NCBI RefSeq assembly: GCF_008122205.1
Contig: NZ_PHNJ01000001.1
Location: 496,001-560,000 of the forward strand
DNA: 64,000 nucleotides
Source: Natronococcus pandeyae
GTDB taxonomy: Archaea > Halobacteriota > Halobacteria > Halobacteriales > Natrialbaceae
Direction of reading: 5' to 3'
Position numbers and translations under genes: made by a program. The notes under the pieces are model-generated. The model ran no database searches, was not told the origin of the DNA, and worked only from the letters and a program-made list of their open reading frames with translations. Positions within the stretch are counted from its first letter, which is position 1, and each line of letters begins with the position of its first letter. Shown here in pieces: positions 8,280 through 16,017 of the stretch.

Positions 8280-9008
8280 TCACCGGACGTTCGGGTGTTG
8301 TTCCGGTTCGTCCGGGTGTGGCTTCGCGAAGTACTCCTGCATGATCTCCATCGACTCTCGCTCCCGGCGTCGACGTTCCTCCTCGTCGATCTCTTCGACT
8401 CCGGGCGGGACGTTGATCCCGCGCTCGGTGAAGTAGCCCTCCGGGGCGACCCAGTCGTGGAAGAAGCCCTCGCCGTGGTCCTCAAGCAGCGTCACGGCGA
8501 CCTCGGCGCCGTGACCGGCGGCGATGATCGTCTGGTGCGGCTTCGCCGCGAGGCGTCCTGCCGCGTAGAGCCCGTCGACGCCCGTTCGGCCTCGTTCGTC
8601 GGTTTCGACGAATCCGTTCCCCTGGTCGAGGATTTCGACGCGCTCGATGCCGCTCAGGTAATCGGTCGCGTTCTTCGTGGCCGCGATCACGTACGCCGCC
8701 GAACGGTCGCCGGACGCCGTCTCGATCGAAAATCCGTCGTCTATCGGTTCGATCCGGGTGACGTCCGCCTCGTGGAACGTACATCCGGATCGCTCCGCCT
8801 GATCCCGCATCATGTCGAGGAGCAGTCGAGAATTTACCCCGGCCGGGAACCCGGGGTAGTTTTCCAGGTGGGCGTTGCGTCGAAGGAGCGGACTGCCGGC
8901 GGAGAGGACGACGGTATCGAATCCGTGTCGGGCCGCGAAGATCCCCGCCGCTCGTCCGGCGACTCCGCCGCCGATTATCGCCACGTCGGAGTGAACGGTC
9001 TCGGACAT
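8280..9008 (-). CDS. NAD(P)/FAD-dependent oxidoreductase, thioredoxin-reductase-like, FAD domain only
   Basis: A 242-residue flavoprotein with the N-terminal dinucleotide fold IIGGGVAGRAAGIFAARHG, an ATKNATDYL segment and the C-terminal GVDGLYAAGRLA motif that normally contacts FAD. It is shorter than thioredoxin reductase (about 310) because the central NADPH domain and the redox CxxC are missing; only one cysteine is present. It therefore cannot work as a classical thioredoxin reductase, and the electron acceptor is unknown. The C-terminus has a charged helix (EEIDEEERRRRERES). The ATG at 9008 starts the typical MSETVHSDVAIIGGG. A second in-frame ATG at 9128 overlaps the kynureninase stop (TGATG) and would add 40 arginine- and proline-rich residues; I judge it less likely. 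Confidence 0.8.
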   Translation of the reverse strand: MSETVHSDVAIIGGGVAGRAAGIFAARHGFDTVVLSAGSPLLRRNAHLENYPGFPAGVNSRLLLDMMRDQAERSGCTFHEADVTRIEPIDDGFSIETASGDRSAAYVIAATKNATDYLSGIERVEILDQGNGFVETDERGRTGVDGLYAAGRLAAKPHQTIIAAGHGAEVAVTLLEDHGEGFFHDWVAPEGYFTERGINVPPGVEEIDEEERRRRERESMEIMQEYFAKPHPDEPEQHPNVR

Positions 9009-9127
9009 GCGTGGTGGTACTCCTCGGAGGCTGATGAAGGGACATCTGCGTGGGGTCGCGAGCGTCGCGGGATCCGTCGCGTCCCTCCCCTGGACGGCCG
9101 GAACGCCGGCGACGAGGTACCGCGCCA

Positions 9128-10375
9128 TCAGGTGACGTCGGCGTCTTTCGGTTCGATCCCCTCGTACTCCCCTTCCTCGAGAACCTCCACGAACTCCTCG
9201 ACCACCCGATACACGTCCTCGAAACTCGTGTACAACGGCGACGGACAGACCCGGATTACGTTCGGCGGCCGGAAGTCCACCACCACGTCGCGTTCCTTCA
9301 GCGCGTGGCACACCCCGTAGGCGTCGGGGTGCTCGAGCGCCACGTGGCCCCCTCGCCGAGCAGGTTCCCGCGGCGTCCCGACGGTACACTCCGGCAGTCG
9401 CTCGTCGGCGAGCGAGATGAGGTACTCGGTCAACTCGAGGGAGTTCTCGCGGATGGCCTCGATACCCGCGGCCTCGATGGTCTCGAGGGCGCCCTCGAGC
9501 GGCGCCATCGCGAGCACCGGCGGCGTTCCGATCTGGTAGGCGCCGGCGTCCGGCGCAGGGGTGTAGGTCTGGCGCAGTTCGAACTGCGTCTCCTTCTCGT
9601 GGCCCCACCAGCCCGGTAGCGCCGGCCGGCGGTCGAAGTGGCGTTCGGCGACGTACAGTCCCGCGGGCGCACCCGGGCCGGCGTTGCAGTACTTGTAGTG
9701 ACACCAGACGGCGAAGTCGACGCCGATCTCGCCGAGCGCGTGGTCGACGACGCCGACGGAGTGGGCGAGGTCGAACCCGGCGAGTGCGCCGTGGTCGTGG
9801 GCCGCGCTCGTCAGTCGCTCGAGGTCGAACAACTGTCCCGAGCGGTAGAGCACAGAGGGCATAAAGAGTACGTCGACGTCCTCGGAAAGCGCGTCGATCA
9901 CGTCGTCCGCGTCGATCGTGCGGCCGTCGCGGGACTCGACGACGACCAGGTGCTCGTCGGGGTCGAGTCCTCGCCGTCGCAACTGTGCCCGGATCGCGTA
10001 GTGGTCGGTCGGGAAGTCGAGTTCGTTGACGACGACCGTCCCGTCCTCGAGGAAGGTGTCGATCAGCGTGTGGATGTTGACCGTCGTCGAGTTGGCGACG
10101 ACGACCTCGGAGCTGTCGGCCCCGACGAGCGGGGCGAGGCGGTCGCCGAGGGCCTCTGCGTACTCGAACCAGGGGGGATCGCCGTCGGTCCAGCCGCCGA
10201 TGGCCCGCTCGCGCCACTCTTCGCGGACTCGATCGAGCGTTCGCTCCGCGTCCTGGGAAATCGGCCCCAGCGAGTTGCCGTCCATGTACAGTCCCGGGAC
10301 GTCGAAGCGGTCGGCGAACGCCGCGAGCGGATCTGCTGCGTCGCGTTCCCGCGCGCCAGCACGACTCGTATCCAT
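9128..10375 (-). CDS. kynU: Kynureninase
   Basis: A 415-residue PLP-dependent enzyme of fold type I that cleaves kynurenine (or 3-hydroxykynurenine) to anthranilate (or 3-hydroxyanthranilate) and alanine. Signature parts are LYMDGNSLGP at the N-terminus, GWTDGDPPWF, ANSTTVNIH, the FDLAHSVGVVDH aspartate region, the HYKYCNAGPGAPAG block with the PLP lysine, and GWWGHEKETQFE. Length is normal. The ATG at 10375 is chosen because the ORF upstream codes for a non-acidic stretch unlike the protein. It lies directly before the FAD protein gene on the same strand. No tryptophan dioxygenase or kynurenine formamidase is in the window, so the rest of the pathway must be elsewhere. Confidence 0.93.
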   Translation of the reverse strand: MDTSRAGARERDAADPLAAFADRFDVPGLYMDGNSLGPISQDAERTLDRVREEWRERAIGGWTDGDPPWFEYAEALGDRLAPLVGADSSEVVVANSTTVNIHTLIDTFLEDGTVVVNELDFPTDHYAIRAQLRRRGLDPDEHLVVVESRDGRTIDADDVIDALSEDVDVLFMPSVLYRSGQLFDLERLTSAAHDHGALAGFDLAHSVGVVDHALGEIGVDFAVWCHYKYCNAGPGAPAGLYVAERHFDRRPALPGWWGHEKETQFELRQTYTPAPDAGAYQIGTPPVLAMAPLEGALETIEAAGIEAIRENSLELTEYLISLADERLPECTVGTPREPARRGGHVALEHPDAYGVCHALKERDVVVDFRPPNVIRVCPSPLYTSFEDVYRVVEEFVEVLEEGEYEGIEPKDADVT

Positions 10376-10492
10376 ACCGGAGCAACGAACGGCAGCGACA
10401 AGGAATGTTACGCACGTCCCCGAAAAGAACCGGACGAGTCGATTCACGGCGGTGTGGAGCGCTGTTCCCTCGAGTCCTCTCCAACCCGTTCG

Positions 10493-10702
10493 TCAACTCG
10501 AGTCTTCGTCGATCCCTCGAAACACCTGCCAGAGGCCGAGCAAAACGGCGAAGAAGACGATACCGAGCCCGATCCGCAATCCGATCGCTTCCAGGCCGCC
10601 AGTTTCCGCGCGGACGAGTCCACCCGCCCAGCCGCCAACGAGGACGGCGAATCCGGTCGCGACGATGAACATGATCAGGAGTCGATCGGGAGGAACGTTC
10701 AT
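10493..10702 (-). CDS. Small two-helix membrane protein, unknown function
   Basis: A 69-residue protein with two hydrophobic segments, roughly residues 8-28 (LIMFIVATGFAVLVGGWAG) and 41-61 (IGLRIGLGIVFFAVLLG), separated by a short polar loop and ending in RGIDEDSS. I do not recognise the family. The ATG at 10702 (start MNVPPDRLL) is preferred over a longer reading frame whose first 42 residues are arginine-rich. It lies upstream of kynU on the same strand with a 117-base gap. Confidence 0.65.
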   Translation of the reverse strand: MNVPPDRLLIMFIVATGFAVLVGGWAGGLVRAETGGLEAIGLRIGLGIVFFAVLLGLWQVFRGIDEDSS

Positions 10703-10935
10703 CGTCGGTTCTCCAGTCCCGGTCTGGATAACCGACCGAGTTGAACAGCCACACCTGGGGAGCGACCGGTCACGGGAGCCGATCCCGCCGGCCACGAGGT
10801 CGGTCCAGGTTCTCTCGAGACGAACCACACCGACCGACGACCGAGAAACGGACCAGCCGAAAACCGGGACACCGGAAACCGAAACGAGACCAGAGGACGG
10901 TCAAAAACGAACGACCGAAACACGACGAAACGCGA

Positions 10936-11121
10936 CTACCGGACGGTTCGAATCGACTCGACGTCCACCAGCGGATAGTACTTCGTCGTCTCGTCACCGG
11001 CGTGGTGGGGCTTCGTCTCCGTTCGCGACCTGGTACACCGGATCCAGTCCGCCTCGAGTTGTTCGACGCGTTCGAACGTCTTCTGGACGCCGTTGGTCAG
11101 GTCGACGACGAAAGTGCTCAT
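10936..11121 (-). CDS. Small conserved-looking hypothetical protein
   Basis: A 61-residue soluble protein starting STFVVDLTNGVQKTFERVEQ and ending TTKYYPLVDVESIRTVR. The start ATG at 11121 gives a compact acidic/basic protein; the longer frame upstream has no protein-like composition. I do not recognise the family, and its short length makes it uncertain. The alternating hydrophobic pattern suggests a small beta-rich fold. The flanking regions 10703-10935 and 11122-11376 contain no convincing genes. Confidence 0.55.
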   Translation of the reverse strand: MSTFVVDLTNGVQKTFERVEQLEADWIRCTRSRTETKPHHAGDETTKYYPLVDVESIRTVR

Positions 11122-11376
11122 CTGGGGATCACCGATCGAGTTCGATACCGGCTGCGGTACTGAGCAGTGCGTGGCGACCAGGGCCGCCGTCGCGGGAGTC
11201 GACCACCGGTCGCGACGGAGCGGTGCGTGACGCGGGAGGATGCATTGCTCGCGTATCTCAACACGACGAACATATGTCTTCTGATCATCTGTCCGGGTTC
11301 GGAACAGTCTCTGAAGACAGCGCCCGGAGACCGGCGCTCGAGTACCCACACCCGCCAAACCGACACCCCGAGATCG

Positions 11377-11718
11377 TCACTCGTCGTCGTACTCCGCCAG
11401 CGCTACCGGATCGGGGTAGGCCTCGAGGTCCGTAACGCGCTCGTCGAACCGGCCGCCTTCGGCCTCGGCGTACTGGTAGCGCTGGATCCACTCTCGCTGG
11501 CGATTGTATCGGATCTCGACCCGCTCCCAGACCTCGCCGCGCTCTGGATCGCTCCGGATCTCGACCGTCTCGTAGGCGCCGATCTCGTAATCGCCGTCGG
11601 CGTAGCCGGTCACCTCGAGCGTCGTGCGCTCGGGTTCGAGTTCGTCCGCGGCGTGCTCGAGGATGCGATCGGCCAACTCGTCGAGCAGCGCCAGCCGTGG
11701 AATGTCGCCCTCGCTCAT
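11377..11718 (-). CDS. Conserved haloarchaeal hypothetical protein
   Basis: A 113-residue very acidic soluble protein, beginning SEGDIPRLALLDELADRIL with a likely N-terminal helix, then a beta-rich part (LEVTGYADGDYEIGAYETVE, EVWERVEIRYNRQREWIQRY). No cysteines or known catalytic motif. The composition and codon use match neighbouring real genes. It lies 70 bases downstream of the aldehyde ferredoxin oxidoreductase stop on the minus strand, so co-transcription is possible, but no functional link is evident. Confidence 0.65.
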   Translation of the reverse strand: MSEGDIPRLALLDELADRILEHAADELEPERTTLEVTGYADGDYEIGAYETVEIRSDPERGEVWERVEIRYNRQREWIQRYQYAEAEGGRFDERVTDLEAYPDPVALAEYDDE

Positions 11719-11788
11719 TCGTTACTGCTCCTGATCTGATCGGTCGCGGTCCGAATTCGGTCGACGGCCCGCGAAAAGATCGATGCGA

Positions 11789-13723
11789 TCAGTCGTCGCT
11801 GGGCGCTGCGGCACCGCCGTCGCCGCTACTGACGCCGGTTCCGGGACCGATCTCGATCTCGAGTTCGTCGAGTTTCTCGTCGGGGACGACGCCGTCGACC
11901 CAGCCGCGGTGGTCGTAGTACTCTTCTTTCATCTCCTCGAGTTCGCAGTACTCGCCCTCGCTGGCGCCCTGACCGCGGATGCCGTCCTCGAGGAATCGTG
12001 CGGGAAGCGAGTCGTCCGCGCCGTCGAAGCCGGCGAGGTTGTTGTAGTAGCGCTCTAAGTTGTAGATCCGTTCACCGGTCTCCATGAGTTCGTCCTCGGT
12101 AACGTCGAAGCCGGTCATCCCGTTGTACTGGGAGACGTACTCCTCGATTCCCTCCGCGAAGGCGTTGAACTTGCAGATGTCGAACGAGTCGGAGATGGCG
12201 TGCAGATCCTGGAACTCGGCGGTGAGTTCGCCCTTGCCCTCGTACTCGTAGGGGTCGACCTTCTCCGGAATGCCGAGAATCTCGGCGGCGGGAGTGTAGC
12301 CCCGCAGGTGACAGGCGCCGCGGTTCGAGGTGGCGTAGCCGATGCCCATCCCCTTCATACAACGTGGGTCGTACGCCGGGATGGTCTGTCCCTTCACGGC
12401 CAGCGAGTTGTCTTCGGCGCCGCGGGCCTCGGCGACCCGTTCTGCGCCCTCGGCGAGAAGGTCCGCGAAGTCGTCCTCGCGGCGGGCGATGCGCTCGATC
12501 ATCTCGACCATCGTCTCGGAGTCGCCCCAGTCTAACTCGCCGACGTCCTCGAGTTTCCCCTCCTCGGTCATCTCCATGGCCATCGCCATCATGTTGCCGA
12601 CCTCGATGGTGTCGACGCCCATGTCGTTACAGCGGTCGATCATCAGCGCGATGTCGTCGCGCTCGGTGTGTCCGGAGTTCGGACCGAGTGCGAAGGCGGA
12701 TTCGTACTCGTAGGACTCCATGCGGACGTTCATCTCCTCGCCCTTGTGCATCGCCTGCACCTCGACTTCCTTCTTGCAGGCGACCGGACAGGAGTGACAG
12801 GTCGGCTCGTCGACGAGGATGTTCTCCCGGACGTTCTCACCGCTTACGTTCTCGGCGTCGAACTCGTCGTCGGCCCAGCCGTCCGCGACGGCGTCACCCG
12901 TCGAAGTGTACTTTCCGTTGCGCGTCGGCAGCCCTGACATCTCTTCGGTGATGTTCATCAGGACGTTCGTCCCGTACATCGAGAGCCCGCCCTCGTTGGG
13001 CGCAGTGACGTCGGACTCGGTGATCGCCTTCATCGCCTGCTGGTGACCCTCCTTGAAGGTCTCCGGGTCGGCAGGCTGGGGCATCTTCGTGTTCGACTTG
13101 ATGACGATCGCCTTGAGATTCTTCGAGCCCATGACGCAGCCGGTGCCGCCGCGGCCGGAGGCCCGGTCGTCCTCGTTCATGATGCAGGCGTAGCGGACCC
13201 CGTTCTCGCCGCCGGGACCGATCGCCATGAGGCTCAGGTTCTTGCCGTAAGAGCCGTCGACCTCCTCCTCGAGCGTGTCTCGAGTCTCGTGGACACCCTT
13301 CCCCCAGAGGTGTGAGGCGTCCCGGAGTTCGACCTCGCCGTCCTCGACGACGGCGTATACGGGCTCGTCGGCCTCGCCTTCGACCAGCAAGCCGTCGAAG
13401 CCGGCCCACTTCAGCCGGGCACCCGACCAGCCGCCGTGGTGACTATCGGTGACGGTGCCGGTCAGCGGCGACTTCGTACAGACGGCGATCCGACCGCTCA
13501 TCGTCACCTGTGTCCCCGACAGCGGGCCGTTCATGAACGCGAGAAGATTGTCCGGCCCGAGCGGGTCGACGTCGGGTCCCTGCTCGAAGACGTACTTCAC
13601 TCCGAGTCCGCGAGCGCCGATGTACTTCCGTGCGTCCTCCTCGTCGATCGGCTCGTGGTTCACCTCCCCTTCGCTGAGGTCGATCCGTGCGACGTTGTCC
13701 TGAAATCCGCCGATCTCGGTCAT
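11789..13723 (-). CDS. Aldehyde:ferredoxin oxidoreductase family, tungsten-pterin enzyme
   Basis: A 644-residue member of the AOR family, which oxidises aldehydes to acids with ferredoxin, using a tungstopterin and one [4Fe-4S] cluster. The cluster ligands are seen as CHSCPVAC (C-x2-C-x3-C) with the fourth cysteine in FDICKFNAF. Other family blocks are GARGLGVKYVFEQ near the N-terminus, MSGRIAVCTKSPLTG, HHGGWSGARLK, IGPGGENGVRYACIM, ASGRGGTGCVMGSKNLKAI and the C-terminal ERIYNLERYYN. The acidic extension at the very end is typical of halophiles. The ATG at 13723 (MTEIGGFQ) is taken; a TTG four codons upstream is less likely. The natural aldehyde substrate is not readable. No ferredoxin gene is adjacent. 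Confidence 0.92.
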   Translation of the reverse strand: MTEIGGFQDNVARIDLSEGEVNHEPIDEEDARKYIGARGLGVKYVFEQGPDVDPLGPDNLLAFMNGPLSGTQVTMSGRIAVCTKSPLTGTVTDSHHGGWSGARLKWAGFDGLLVEGEADEPVYAVVEDGEVELRDASHLWGKGVHETRDTLEEEVDGSYGKNLSLMAIGPGGENGVRYACIMNEDDRASGRGGTGCVMGSKNLKAIVIKSNTKMPQPADPETFKEGHQQAMKAITESDVTAPNEGGLSMYGTNVLMNITEEMSGLPTRNGKYTSTGDAVADGWADDEFDAENVSGENVRENILVDEPTCHSCPVACKKEVEVQAMHKGEEMNVRMESYEYESAFALGPNSGHTERDDIALMIDRCNDMGVDTIEVGNMMAMAMEMTEEGKLEDVGELDWGDSETMVEMIERIARREDDFADLLAEGAERVAEARGAEDNSLAVKGQTIPAYDPRCMKGMGIGYATSNRGACHLRGYTPAAEILGIPEKVDPYEYEGKGELTAEFQDLHAISDSFDICKFNAFAEGIEEYVSQYNGMTGFDVTEDELMETGERIYNLERYYNNLAGFDGADDSLPARFLEDGIRGQGASEGEYCELEEMKEEYYDHRGWVDGVVPDEKLDELEIEIGPGTGVSSGDGGAAAPSDD

Positions 13724-13941
13724 TGTAATATACAACCAGTATATTCAACCCCTTCCGTGTTAGGTGTTGCCGTGCAGGAGTAACTGGTATCGGTTACCCC
13801 GTCTCACAGCTCGCGGATCCGTTCTCGCTGATCGCACTGATCGGTGGATCGCCGGCCCTCTAGTCCACGAGCACGACGCCTCGCTCCCCGGTAACGGATC
13901 CGCGACGAATGGCTGATAGAGTCGTGTCGGGAGCCGATGGT

Positions 13942-14100
13942 TTACAGGGGGAGCGAGACGACTGCGAGGACGAGAACCAGCCCCGCGGTCCTGGCGGTCG
14001 ATGTGGTCAGTCCGGCGATAGCTGTCGCGCCGAAGACGCTGGCGACGATAGCGATGACGAGACGCAGCGGTGCGAGTCCGAGTAGAGTTCGCTGAAGTGG
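13942..14100 (-). pseudogene. DUF1328-like small membrane protein, open frame without a usual start codon
   Basis: On the minus strand an open frame of 53 codons between a TGA (14101-14103) and a TAA (13942-13944) reads like a DUF1328/YtjA-type peptide: LVIAIVASVFGATAIAG, then TARTAGLVLVLAVVSLPL, two hydrophobic helices with a short turn. It contains no ATG, GTG or TTG, so it either starts at a rare codon, begins in another frame through a frameshift, or is a decayed gene. The rest of the gap 13724-14262 shows nothing protein-like. The family match is from hydrophobic pattern only. Confidence 0.4.
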
Positions 14101-14262
14101 TCACTGCCAAATACGAACGTGGCGTTCGTGCGCCGCCTCGTCTATGCGCGACTCCGTCTTTCGTTCGAGCGGTTCCGTTCGGTACCGGCATCGAAGGAGA
14201 CCATCGCGGCTAGCAGGCTATCTTCCGGTAGCAGACAGAGAACACGACCGTTGCTCGACAAA

Positions 14263-14661
14263 TTACTCGTTCAGGTGGGAACGATATCCCTTCGGCTCGA
14301 AGCCGCGACGACAGATCACGCGTTTTCGGCCGACGGTGATCGCACTGACCTGATCTTCGTCTTCCATACGATCGATGACGCTGGCCAGGTGGTCCTCCGA
14401 CCAGCCGGTTTCCTCGAGCACGGTCGACTCGTCGACCCGCCCACCACGTTTGACGAGCAATCGGAGAATCTTGTCGTCGTCCGGAAGGTCCCGCTCCTCG
14501 GTCCCGTACTCGATTTGCTCCGCGTAACTCAGCGTCTCGTCCGCGTTTTCTTCGATCGATTCCTCCGGTGCTTCCGTCGTGGACGCATCTCTCGTCTCCT
14601 CGTCGGCAGAGTCGCCGGACCAGAGAGACGAGAGACGCGTCCAGAGTGTACTGAATACCAT
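14263..14661 (-). CDS. Winged helix-turn-helix protein (haloarchaeal regulator type)
   Basis: A 132-residue protein. The first 55 residues are acidic and low in structure after a short amphipathic start (MVFSTLWTRLSSLWSG). The rest is a winged-helix fold: DDDKILRLLVKRGGRV, then the likely recognition helix STVLEETGWSEDHLASVIDRM, and a C-terminal wing VSAITVGRKRVICRRG. This resembles the haloarchaeal HTH group often found at the C-terminus of membrane regulators. DNA target unknown. A TATA-like AAGTATATAG is seen on the minus strand around 14728-14738, giving a leader of about 45 bases. Confidence 0.68.
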   Translation of the reverse strand: MVFSTLWTRLSSLWSGDSADEETRDASTTEAPEESIEENADETLSYAEQIEYGTEERDLPDDDKILRLLVKRGGRVDESTVLEETGWSEDHLASVIDRMEDEDQVSAITVGRKRVICRRGFEPKGYRSHLNE

Positions 14662-14849
14662 ATTGGGTCACCCTCGTTCGGACTATCGCTGCTTGAACGT
14701 CTACCTACCTTGGTCTTATGTTCAGCCAGCTATATACTTGGCCCGCTGTCGAGTTCGGTTTGTATCCACGCTACCGCTGTGGAATAGCGACGGCCTTGCG
14801 AACCGCAAGTTGGTTATCTCCATCACGAGTCGGTGCGGATTCAATCGTG

Positions 14850-15080
14850 TCACACGTACGCACGAATTTTGCGAACGATCTCGTCGACGTCGTAGGGATC
14901 CTCGCTCTTATCGAACACCACGTCGTCGTCGACCCGAACCACGAAGACGCCGTCGTCGCCGGTTCGGAGCGTAACCGCCTCGAGGTCCTCCCGGAACGTC
15001 GTCAACAGTGCGCGCTGGACGTCTTCGGCGCGGGAGAGGAACCCGCACGGAACGCAGTACTCGATTTCGACGGTTGTCAC
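14850..15080 (-). CDS. Rdx family (SelT/SelW/SelH-like) thioredoxin-fold protein
   Basis: A 76-residue protein with the Rdx signature VEIEYCVPCGFLSRA, a CxxC redox motif following the first beta strand, and the later segment GDDGVFVVRVDDDVVFDK typical of SelW-like folds. Selenoprotein W homologues have Sec or Cys here; this one uses two cysteines. Expected role is small-thiol or protein-disulfide redox chemistry in the cytoplasm, with no partner known. The GTG at 15080 (TTVEIEYC) is chosen since family members start right at this beta strand. Confidence 0.85.
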   Translation of the reverse strand: MTTVEIEYCVPCGFLSRAEDVQRALLTTFREDLEAVTLRTGDDGVFVVRVDDDVVFDKSEDPYDVDEIVRKIRAYV

Positions 15081-15150
15081 ACGACACGATTGAGCGGCGA
15101 CGTACATATCTTCCCGGTTCTGGAACGCTGGCGGGATGCGCTCGAGGCGG

Positions 15151-15957
15151 TCAGCGGTCAGCCGCGGCGACGGTCTCGAAGTAGGATTCTGCGAGCGCTT
15201 CGAGGGTCTCGTGGTGGTTCGTCGAGTGTGGGGCGGTCAGCGGCGAGATGCTGATTCGCCCCTCCGCGACGGCCCGGCGGTCCGTTCCGTCGGGATCCGG
15301 TATCGTCTCGGGGTCCATCGACTCCCAGACGCGATCCGTGAGGTGGATGACGTCGCCGTCGCGTCTGGCGCCCATCTCGTAGCGCTTCGACGGTTCGGTG
15401 ATCTCGATCGGTGCCGGATCGGTGTCGGGCAGCGGCACGTTGACGTTCAGGTACGCGGCGTGGTCGAAGAGGTCCGTCTCGAGGGCGTGTTCGACGAGGT
15501 AGGAGGTCACGCGAGTCGCCTCCTCGAAGTCGGCCGGTCCGACGTCGATCTCGTCGAACGGCGTGTCGTCGACGGGGACGTACAGCGACGTCGCGATGGC
15601 CGGGACGTCGAAGAACGCGGCCTCGACGGCCGCGCTGATCGTCCCCGAACGGCCGAGGACGTACTCGCCGAGGTTCGCACCCTTGTTGCAGCCCGCGACG
15701 ACCATGTCCGGCTCGGGACCGAGTTCTGCCAGTCCCGCGACCACGCAGTCGGCGGGCGTCCCGTCGACCGCATACCCCAGTTCGTGCTCCCGGACGTCGA
15801 CAGCGTGGGAGATCGATCGACCGCAGGCGCTCTGGTCGTTCGCCGGTGCGACGACGGTCACGTTCGCGTGCTCGGAGAGGGCGTCGTGCAACGCCCGAAT
15901 GCCGGTGCTATCGATCCCGTCGTCGTTGGTCAGCAGGATCTCGAGGTCGTCGCTCAT
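15151..15957 (-). CDS. surE: 5'/3'-nucleotidase SurE
   Basis: A 268-residue SurE metal-dependent phosphatase acting on nucleoside monophosphates and related substrates. The metal-binding NDDGID follows the first strand (ILLTNDDGIDSTG), then APANDQSACGRSIS, and the loop GCNKGANLGEYVLGRSGT carries the Asn ligand and the active-site Ser/Thr. Length is normal for the family. It lies downstream of the Rsm22-type methyltransferase gene on the same strand. The C-terminal segment ISPLTAPHSTNHHETLEAL matches typical SurE ends. Confidence 0.95.
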   Translation of the reverse strand: MSDDLEILLTNDDGIDSTGIRALHDALSEHANVTVVAPANDQSACGRSISHAVDVREHELGYAVDGTPADCVVAGLAELGPEPDMVVAGCNKGANLGEYVLGRSGTISAAVEAAFFDVPAIATSLYVPVDDTPFDEIDVGPADFEEATRVTSYLVEHALETDLFDHAAYLNVNVPLPDTDPAPIEITEPSKRYEMGARRDGDVIHLTDRVWESMDPETIPDPDGTDRRAVAEGRISISPLTAPHSTNHHETLEALAESYFETVAAADR

Positions 15958-16017
15958 ATCGACGTCGTCGGACGGAGGCGCGAAAAACGCTCCGGAATGC
16001 AGGACAGGGGCGGCGAC

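Noticed and set aside
13760-14191. A 143-residue minus-strand frame across the gap before the aldehyde:ferredoxin oxidoreductase gene
   Set aside because: The translation is Arg/Thr/Ser-rich without structure; the better signal in this gap is the hydrophobic DUF1328-like frame in another phase.
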